This document shows positions 1 to 5,262 of a DNA stretch of 8,249 nt, one piece after another (the first letter of the stretch is position 1; every line of letters begins with the position of its first letter). Source of the stretch: an uncultured Prevotella sp. (GTDB taxonomy: Bacteria; Bacteroidota; Bacteroidia; Bacteroidales; Bacteroidaceae); the NCBI GenBank assembly GCA_900556795.1, contig USQD01000074.1, positions 1 to 8,249 of the forward strand, read 5' to 3'. The notes beneath the pieces are model-generated. The model made no database searches, was not told the origin of the DNA, and saw only the letters and a list, made by a program, of their open reading frames with translations. A program made the translations under genes and the position numbers.

Positions 1-169
1 TACTTTTTATCGTTTTTTTTATCATTCTAATGCTAATATTTCTAAATTTATTGCAGATATTTCCAAAAAACTACACTTATTCCATCAGTTTTCCTTATCT
101 TTGCAATCCAGATAGACATACTGAACAATAGAATTTGAAGACTTTATAATACATTAATTTTTTTAGATA
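1..169. other. AT-rich leader upstream of inositol synthase
   Basis: This stretch is AT-rich with several T-runs and holds no coding frame that I can support. It carries the probable promoter of the following gene (see 96-103). I see no hairpin followed by a T-run that would mark the end of a gene lying to the left. Confidence 0.5.
96..103 (+). promoter_or_regulatory. Bacteroidota -7 promoter element (TAnnTTTG)
   Basis: The bases TATCTTTG match perfectly the TAnnTTTG -7 consensus used by the primary sigma factor of Bacteroidota. Transcription would start several bases downstream and leave an untranslated leader of roughly 55-60 nt before the ATG at 170. I do not see a clear -33 TTG/TTTG element about 20 bp upstream, so the call rests on the -7 match and its position. 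Confidence 0.5.
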
Positions 170-1498
170 ATGGAACAAAACAAGGTTAAACCAGCAGATG
201 GCAAGCTGGGTATCATGGTTGTAGGTTGTGGTGCAGTTTCTACTACATTCATGACTGGTGTGTTTATGGCTCGCAAGGGACTTGCAAAGCCAGTAGGTTC
301 AATGACTCAATACGATAAGATTCGCGTGGGCAAGGGTGCAGACAAGAAGTATCTTCACTACAAGGACATCGTGCCTATGGCAGATCTCAACGACATCGTA
401 TTCGGCACTTGGGATGTTTATCCTCAGAATGCTTACCAGGCAGCTATGTATGCCGAGGTTCTGAAGGAAAAGGACATCAACCCTGTGCGCGAGGAGCTGG
501 AGAAGGTGGTTCCAATGAAGGCTGCCTTCGACAAGAACTACGCCAAGCGTCTGGATGGCGACAACGTGAAGGACTGCAAGACCCGCTGGGAGATGGTGGA
601 GGCTCTGCGTCAGGACATCCGCGACTTCAAGGAGAAGAACGGCTGCTCCCGCATCGTCGTAGCCTGGGCAGCATCTACCGAAATCTACGTACCGGTAGAT
701 ATGGAAATCCACGGCTCATTGGCAGCTCTCGAGGCTGCGATGAAGGCTGACGACCGCCAGCACATCGCTCCATCCATGTGCTACGCTTATGCAGCCCTTA
801 CGGAGGGTGCTCCTTTCATCATGGGTGCTCCTAACACAACGGTTGACATTCCTGCCATGTGGGAACTCGCTGAGAAGACCCACATGCCTATCGCAGGCAA
901 GGACTTCAAGACTGGTCAGACTCTCGTGAAGAGTGGTTTTGCTCCTATCATCGGCACCCGCTGCCTCGGCTTGAACGGTTGGTTCTCTACCAACATTCTG
1001 GGCAACCGCGACGGTCTCGTTCTCGATGAGCCAGCCAACTTCCATACCAAGGAGGTGAGCAAGCTCTCTACCCTTGAGACTATCCTGAAGCCAGAAGTCC
1101 AGCCAGACCTCTACGGCCATGGCAACGATGAGGACACTCAGTATTATCACAAGGTTCGCATCAACTATTATCCTCCTCGCAACGACAACAAGGAGGGTTG
1201 GGACAACATCGACATCTTCGGCTGGATGGGTTATCCAATGCAGATCAAGATCAACTTCCTGTGCCGCGACTCTATCCTTGCCGCTCCATTGCTGCTCGAC
1301 CTCTGTCTGTTGAGCGACCTTGCAGCCCGTGCCGGCCGTTACGGCATCCAGCGCTTCCTGAGCTTCTTCCTCAAGGCGCCAATGCACGATTATACCCAGG
1401 GTGAAGAGGCTGTGAACAACCTCTACCAGCAGTACACCATGCTGAAGAATGCCATCCGCGAAATGGGCGGTTATGAGGCAGACGAGGAAATCGACTAA
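170..1498 (+). CDS. ino1: myo-inositol-1-phosphate synthase (inositol-3-phosphate synthase)
   Basis: This 442-residue cytoplasmic enzyme is recognised as the NAD-dependent synthase that isomerises D-glucose 6-phosphate to 1D-myo-inositol 3-phosphate. An N-terminal Rossmann fold starts with a glycine-rich loop, GIMVVGCGAVS, at residues 14-24. The family's catalytic-domain hallmarks follow: GKDFKTGQT at 243-251 and STNILGNRDG at 273-282, the latter matching the conserved xxNxLGNxDG stretch. The length is normal for a prokaryotic synthase and shorter than eukaryotic INO1 (over 500 residues). The ATG at 170 is chosen because it lies just upstream of the Rossmann strand and follows a plausible promoter; no Shine-Dalgarno is seen, which is usual in this phylum. 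There is no signal peptide and the frame is intact. In Bacteroides, a homologous synthase feeds phosphatidylinositol and inositol sphingolipid synthesis. Here the gene stands alone on its strand, followed by a repeat block, so any inositol-lipid partner genes lie outside the window. Confidence 0.93.
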   Translation: MEQNKVKPADGKLGIMVVGCGAVSTTFMTGVFMARKGLAKPVGSMTQYDKIRVGKGADKKYLHYKDIVPMADLNDIVFGTWDVYPQNAYQAAMYAEVLKEKDINPVREELEKVVPMKAAFDKNYAKRLDGDNVKDCKTRWEMVEALRQDIRDFKEKNGCSRIVVAWAASTEIYVPVDMEIHGSLAALEAAMKADDRQHIAPSMCYAYAALTEGAPFIMGAPNTTVDIPAMWELAEKTHMPIAGKDFKTGQTLVKSGFAPIIGTRCLGLNGWFSTNILGNRDGLVLDEPANFHTKEVSKLSTLETILKPEVQPDLYGHGNDEDTQYYHKVRINYYPPRNDNKEGWDNIDIFGWMGYPMQIKINFLCRDSILAAPLLLDLCLLSDLAARAGRYGIQRFLSFFLKAPMHDYTQGEEAVNNLYQQYTMLKNAIREMGGYEADEEID

Positions 1499-1566
1499 AA
1501 ATATTTCAGCCCCGATAAAGGACGGTAATGGTTGATTTCAAACAGACGAAGGTTGATTTCAGCAAT

Positions 1567-1760
1567 ACGCCCTGAAAGGGCAGAAGCTCCTAGCCCAGGG
1601 CATCGCCCTGGGTTGTAGGGAGTTATAAATATACGCCCTGTAAGGGCAAAAGCTTTAGAATATGGGTAATAAAGCTTTTGCCCTTACAGGGCGCCTTGCT
1701 GACTGCTGTTTATACCCAGGGCGTTGCCCTGGGCTAGGAGCTTTTGCCCTTACAGGGCGT
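1567..1760. repeat. large interrupted inverted repeat (Bacteroidota palindromic element)
   Basis: The outer arms are 1567-1613 and 1714-1760, matching as reverse complements at 44 of 47 positions. The inner arms, 1634-1656 and 1671-1693, match perfectly over 23 bp around a 14-nt centre. Each outer arm contains its own small palindrome of the form cccagggc-nn-gccctggg (1594-1612 and 1715-1733), and gccctgtaagggc-type palindromes occur at the arm ends. The segments between outer and inner arms (1614-1633 and 1694-1713) are equal in length but do not match. The layout suggests two oppositely oriented copies of a dispersed intergenic element. From memory, similar sequences are common between genes in Bacteroidota genomes; their function is unknown to me. 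No T-run follows, so it is not a standard terminator. Confidence 0.85.
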
Positions 1761-1835
1761 GCGGGGCGAACTTACAAAACAGGGCGTACGGGGGCGAACT
1801 TACAAAATAGGGCGTGCGGGGCGAACTCGCTAAAC
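1754..1835. repeat. three-copy 27/28-bp tandem repeat
   Basis: The units are 1754-1780 (27 bp), 1781-1808 (28 bp, one extra g in the g-run) and 1809-1835 (27 bp). Each starts agggcgt and contains cggggcgaact. The third unit diverges near its 3' end (cgctaaac in place of tacaaaac). The first unit begins inside the right arm of the inverted repeat, so the tandem array appears to have grown out of the arm's agggcgt end. Confidence 0.85.
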
Positions 1836-1860
1836 TTGACAAACATTTAAATATTTATAT

Positions 1861-2343
1861 ATGACAAAGAAAGGTAAACATACCGTTTTATTTATTTGCC
1901 TCGGCAACATTTGCCGTTCGCCAGCCGGCGAGGGCATCATGAAGAGGCTGGTAGCGAAGGCTGGACTGGCAGATGAATTCGAAATCGATTCTGCCGGAAT
2001 CGGAAACTGGCACGTAGGACAGTTGCCGGACAGCCGCATGAGGAAATGTGGCGCTGAGCATGGCTACAATTTCAACAGCCACGCCCGCCAGTTCCAGAAG
2101 TCAGATTTCGGAAGATTCGAAACCATCGTGGTGATGGATAATGAGAATTACCGTGCCATTACCTCCATGGCTTCCTGCCAGGCAGATAAGGACAAGGTGG
2201 TCAGGATGGCCGATTTCCTGACCTACCATCGCGAATACACCACCGTTCCCGACCCATATTATGGCGACATGGGCGATTTTGAACTGGTCATCACCCTATT
2301 GGAAGATGCCTGCCAGGGGTTACTGCAAAGCATCATCGAGTAA
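1861..2343 (+). CDS. low-molecular-weight protein tyrosine phosphatase
   Basis: This 160-residue cytoplasmic phosphatase hydrolyses phosphotyrosine through a cysteinyl-phosphate intermediate. The P-loop CLGNICRS at residues 13-20 follows a hydrophobic strand and supplies the nucleophile Cys13 and phosphate-binding Arg19 of the CX5R motif. The general-acid loop DPYY at 131-134 supplies Asp131. EIDSAGIGNW at 41-50 is the conserved post-P-loop segment of the family. Length and motif spacing are normal, so the protein should be active. The ATG at 1861 lies 12 residues before the P-loop, as usual; the preceding bases are AT-rich with no Shine-Dalgarno. The gene is separated from the inositol synthase by the repeat block, and a terminator hairpin starts 43 bp after the stop, so it is probably transcribed alone or as the last gene. 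In Bacteroidota such enzymes can counteract tyrosine kinases of capsule export, but no kinase or capsule gene is visible here, so its substrate is open. Confidence 0.93.
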   Translation: MTKKGKHTVLFICLGNICRSPAGEGIMKRLVAKAGLADEFEIDSAGIGNWHVGQLPDSRMRKCGAEHGYNFNSHARQFQKSDFGRFETIVVMDNENYRAITSMASCQADKDKVVRMADFLTYHREYTTVPDPYYGDMGDFELVITLLEDACQGLLQSIIE

Positions 2344-2377
2344 AAAAATACAACATATTAATCATACTATCATCTAC

Positions 2378-2429
2378 AAAAAAAAGTCCTCCGGAAGTAA
2401 ACATCGCATTACTTCCGAAGGATTTTTTT
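2378..2429. terminator. bidirectional intrinsic terminator between convergent genes
   Basis: A stem is formed by 2387-2400 and 2409-2422 (13 of 14 positions paired, one c/a mismatch) with an 8-nt loop. It is flanked by eight A's on the left (2378-2385) and seven T's on the right (2423-2429). Read rightward it ends the phosphatase transcript; read leftward the A-tract becomes the U-tract and ends the GH2 transcript. This suits the convergent gene arrangement. Confidence 0.85.
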
Positions 2430-2483
2430 ATGATAGCATTTCTAAAAATGATATTTTTTATGATAGCATTTTTTCAAATGATA
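2424..2483. repeat. two-copy 30-bp AT-rich tandem repeat
   Basis: The units are 2424-2453 and 2454-2483, matching at 27 of 30 positions, each containing ttttttatgatagcatt. The first copy overlaps the T-tract of the terminator. The repeat lies between the terminator and the end of the small minus-strand open frame. Confidence 0.75.
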
Positions 2484-2494
2484 GAATCATAAAA

Positions 2495-2665
2495 CTATCG
2501 CTTTACGATTTCAATCTTCTCGCTTCCACGCTTGATGAAATTGAACGGCAGGAGTTTTACCTGCGTACTGTCGTTGTCGATTATATGTCGAGTTTGTGTA
2601 AGTATTTTTCCTTTCGCATCGCGAAGTATCAATCGGAACGGATAAGTGATTTTCTCATGATTCAA
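2495..2665 (-). pseudogene. possible gene remnant or small ORF after GH2
   Basis: Immediately beyond the GH2 stop codon, the same minus-strand frame stays open from 2677 to a TAG at 2495-2497. Read from a TTG at 2665-2663 it gives 56 residues, beginning LNHEKITYPFRLILRDAKGK and ending SEKIEIVKR. Alternating hydrophobic and polar residues suggest beta strands, and the composition looks like a genuine protein C-terminus. No ATG starts this frame. An ATG at 2659 in another frame gives only nine residues before a stop. I do not recognise the family. The likeliest reading is the 3' end of a decayed gene that once followed GH2 in the operon, left between the GH2 stop and the shared terminator. Other readings are a 3' untranslated region that is open by chance, or stop-codon readthrough, for which there is no support. 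Confidence 0.3.
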
Positions 2666-2677
2666 AAGTTTTTTATT

Positions 2678-5148
2678 CTATAATTCCAGCGCCGCTTCCT
2701 TCAGGTCAACAGCCTTTGCCTGGAGCTTACCCTTGCCCTTCAATACCACCACGCACTTGCCGAAGAACGCCTTGCGATGAGGGTCGGTAAAACGCTCCAG
2801 AGAGGTTTGGCAACCATTATCCGTACCCAGAATCTGAGCATCGGAAGAGAAGAAAATCTGGTTCTCGGCATTCGGACAGAGATTTCCGTCCTTATCCACC
2901 ACATTCACTTCTACGAAGGTTGTAGGTTCTGCTGAGCCATAAGCCAGATTGCCCTGATAGGTCTTCTTCAAGACGATGTGATGAGGAGCACCCGCAGTCC
3001 TGATGGTCTGCTCGCCCACCAGCTTGCCGCCCTTTCTGGCCACCACCTTTACTTCGCCCGGCTGGAAGTCAACTCGCCACATCACGTGATATTCCGTACT
3101 CTTCCGGAAGGCTTCGCCCTCATTTTTCTCGCCATAAACGGTCTTCCTGCGAACACCCTGGCTCTTGCCGTTCACGAAGAGTTCACCTCGTCTGCGTTGT
3201 TGTAATAGCACCACATGTCGATGGTCTGTCCCGGAATCCAGTTCCAATGAGGGAAGAGATGAAGCACGTTCTTCTGCGTCCACTCACTCTGATACATAAA
3301 ATAGCTGTCCTTTGGGAGACCTGCCAGGTCGATGATTCCAAAGTAGCTGCTTCGTGCCGGATAAGCATAAGGAGTAGGTTCGCCGATATAATCGAAACCG
3401 GTCCAGATAAACTGTCCGCCCACGAAATCATGATGTTTCACCACGTCCCATGTCTCCTCGTGCATGCTGCTCCATGAAGCATGCATGTTGTCATAGGCAG
3501 AGCACTTGAAGGAAGGGTCGCTGTAAGGCAGCCACCACTCCTTAGGAGCCGTATAGATACTGTCGCTCGGCATCATGTAAAAGCCGCGCGTCTGCAGGGC
3601 AGAGACACTCTCCGACATGATGAAAGGCTTGCCAGGGAAGTTCTTCGGAACATCCTTCACCCATTGATGATGGTAATTGAAACCAATCACGTCGATGGCT
3701 CCACTCTTGAAGAGATGGTTCTTCGGGTCGGGCTCATTACAGCCAGCCGTAACCGGACGCATTCCCCACGGATCATACTCCTTGACTATCTGGGCAAGAT
3801 GCTGGGTAAGGAGCGAATTCACGCTCAGCTCATCGCTATGCGCCAGCGTAGAAGCATCATGACCTGCATTCAGAATGAGATTCGCCTGCTCCAGCGAAAG
3901 CGTATCTGCCGCAGCATCCGACCATTGCTCCAGCACCTCGTTGCCGATGCTCCACATGATGATGCTAGGATGATTGCGGTCGCGCTTCACCAAGTCAGAG
4001 AGGTCACGCCTGTGCCACTCATCAAAGAATCGGGCGTAGTCGCCATTCGATTTCTTGCGTCGCCACATGTCGAAACTCTCGTCCATGACGAGGATTCCCA
4101 TCGAATCGCACATGTTGAGGAGTTCAGGAGCCGGAGGATTATGGCTGCTCCGGATGGCGTTCACGCCCATGTTGCGCAGGATGGTAAGCTTGCGATGCAT
4201 CGCATCCTCGTTTACGGCAGCACCCAGACAGCCGAAATCATGATGCTCGCAGACTCCATTCAACTTGATATTCCTGCCATTGAGGAAAAATCCCTTCCTG
4301 GCATCAAACTTCACATCACGGAAACCTGTAGTGGTTGTGGCTACATCCACCACCTTTCCATTTAGAACCAGCTCACTCTTGACGGTATAGAGATATCCCT
4401 TTCCGATGTTCCAGAGATGCGGATTCTTCACCTGCAGTTTCTGTTCCTGATCACCTTTACTCTTTGCCACAATCTTTCCTGCAGCATCATAGATGGTGTT
4501 ACGGACAGAGAGTTTCATCCTATTACCGGAAGCTGCAAAATCCGTCTTCACCCTGACATCACCCTGAGGAGTGGTAGAAACATACTGTCCCCACTGAGGA
4601 ATGTAAGCCTTCTTCATGGTCTTGGTAAGCCAGACGTGGCGATAGATTCCGCAGCCCGAATACCATCGGCTGTTAGGCTGGTCGCTATTATCCACCTTCA
4701 CGGCAATCACATTATCACCCTTCCTATTAATATAAGGTGTAAGGTCGTACTCGAAAGTACTGTAGCCGTAAGGACGGGTTCCGAGCTGATGGCCGTTGAT
4801 GTAGACGGTAGAGTTCATGTAAACTCCATCGAAGGTAATGGTAAAGCGGTCGTACTTCTCATGAGGATTCAGGGAGAAATGCTTCCTGTACCATCCTATT
4901 CCGCCTGGCAGAGCGCCTCCGCTGGCTCCCGAAGGATTGCCTGGAGAGAAATCGCCCTCTATCGCCCAGTCATGAGGCAGATTCAGGCTTCGCCAATGGG
5001 CGTCAGCATAATCCGCTTTCCACATTCCTGCAGAATCAGCCAGAGTGAAAAGCCAGCCCTTATCAAAAGACAGATGTTCGCGGGCACTCATCGGAAAAGC
5101 GAAAAGCCCGCTCATCAAGGCTACGCTAAATATTGTTTTCTTATTCAT
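2678..5148 (-). pseudogene. GH2 family glycoside hydrolase (beta-galactosidase-like), frameshifted
   Basis: This secreted GH2 enzyme probably removes beta-linked galactose from oligosaccharides in the periplasm. The upstream frame (5148-3172) encodes a signal peptide (about residues 1-22), the sugar-binding beta-sandwich (about 25-180), an Ig-like domain (about 185-285) and a TIM barrel (about 285-600). In the barrel, E404 in IGNEV is the expected acid/base and E513 in IMSES the expected nucleophile. After residue V655 (codon 3186-3184) the frame runs NSS-stop. In the -1 frame, homology resumes exactly at ELFVNGKSQG (from 3184) and continues to a TAG at 2680-2678. This adds 168 residues that cover the rest of a DUF4982-like domain and a C-terminal Ig-like domain. 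Restoring one base (gaggtg-aac to gaggtg-gaac) gives a normal 823-residue protein. The site is not a slippery heptamer. The truncated 658-residue product keeps the catalytic domains, so some activity is conceivable. It lies 114 bp downstream of GH31, probably in the same operon. Beta-glucuronidase or another GH2 specificity is possible. Confidence 0.88.
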
Positions 5149-5170
5149 TCTTTCCTATCAATATAAAAAA

Positions 5171-5256
5171 TCCCACAGACTGCACGGATTTTCACAGATT
5201 CATCTTTCCTGAAAGAGAATTACAAATATCTGTGTAATCTGTGAAATCTGCGGGAG
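5171..5256. repeat. inverted pair of dispersed intergenic repeats between GH31 and GH2
   Basis: The left arm (5171-5200) and right arm (about 5230-5256) are inverted, diverged copies of one motif. The core tttcacagatt at 5190-5200 is the perfect reverse complement of 5236-5246, and the outer tccc/ggga ends also pair (5171-5174 with 5252-5255). A small hairpin, tctttc-ct-gaaaga, sits in the middle at 5203-5216. From memory, sequences like 'aatctgtgaaatctgcggga' recur between genes in many Bacteroidota genomes. The element lies in the presumed operon leader of GH2 and could affect mRNA stability or attenuation, but nothing here proves that. It has no T-run after it. Confidence 0.7.
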
Positions 5257-5262
5257 ATTAGA

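Larger units (their letters stand above)
1499..1860. other. repeat-rich intergenic spacer
   Basis: This 362-bp non-coding gap has three parts. First is a short stretch with the 11-bp direct repeat ggttgatttca at 1530-1540 and 1551-1561. Second is a long interrupted inverted repeat (1567-1760). Third is a three-copy tandem repeat (1754-1835). The final 25 bp before the phosphatase gene are AT-rich. The 62-codon open frame at 1662-1850 is made entirely of repeat sequence and is not called as a gene. Confidence 0.8.

Noticed and set aside
1567..1835. Possible CRISPR array
   Set aside because: The repeats are inverted or directly adjacent with no unique spacers of constant length, and no cas gene is present.
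1662..1850. 62-codon plus-strand open frame rich in G, A, R and T
   Set aside because: It consists wholly of the inverted and tandem repeats, with repeated AFALTGR and RTYKTG-like peptides that only reflect the DNA repeat. It has no domain and no promoter.
1836..1860. ttgaca at 1836-1841 as a sigma70-like -35 box for the phosphatase
   Set aside because: With normal spacing the -10 box would fall on the start codon, and Bacteroidota promoters do not use this -35 consensus.
2261..2683. 140-codon plus-strand open frame overlapping the phosphatase end
   Set aside because: It starts inside the phosphatase gene in another frame, runs through the terminator and the 30-bp repeats, and has a low-complexity peptide. 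It is not a credible gene.
3181..3195. Programmed -1 ribosomal frameshift in GH2
   Set aside because: The coding strand reads gacgaggtgaac at the junction, with no X-XXY-YYZ slippery heptamer or homopolymer. GH2 enzymes are not known to use frameshifting.
3481..4365. 294-codon plus-strand open frame antisense to GH2
   Set aside because: The opposite strand carries clear GH2 catalytic motifs. The antisense peptide is rich in R, H, I and L with no domain, as expected from a shadow frame.
4417..5166. 249-codon plus-strand open frame antisense to the GH2 N-terminus
   Set aside because: It mirrors the signal peptide and sugar-binding domain of GH2 and has no recognisable fold. It is a shadow.
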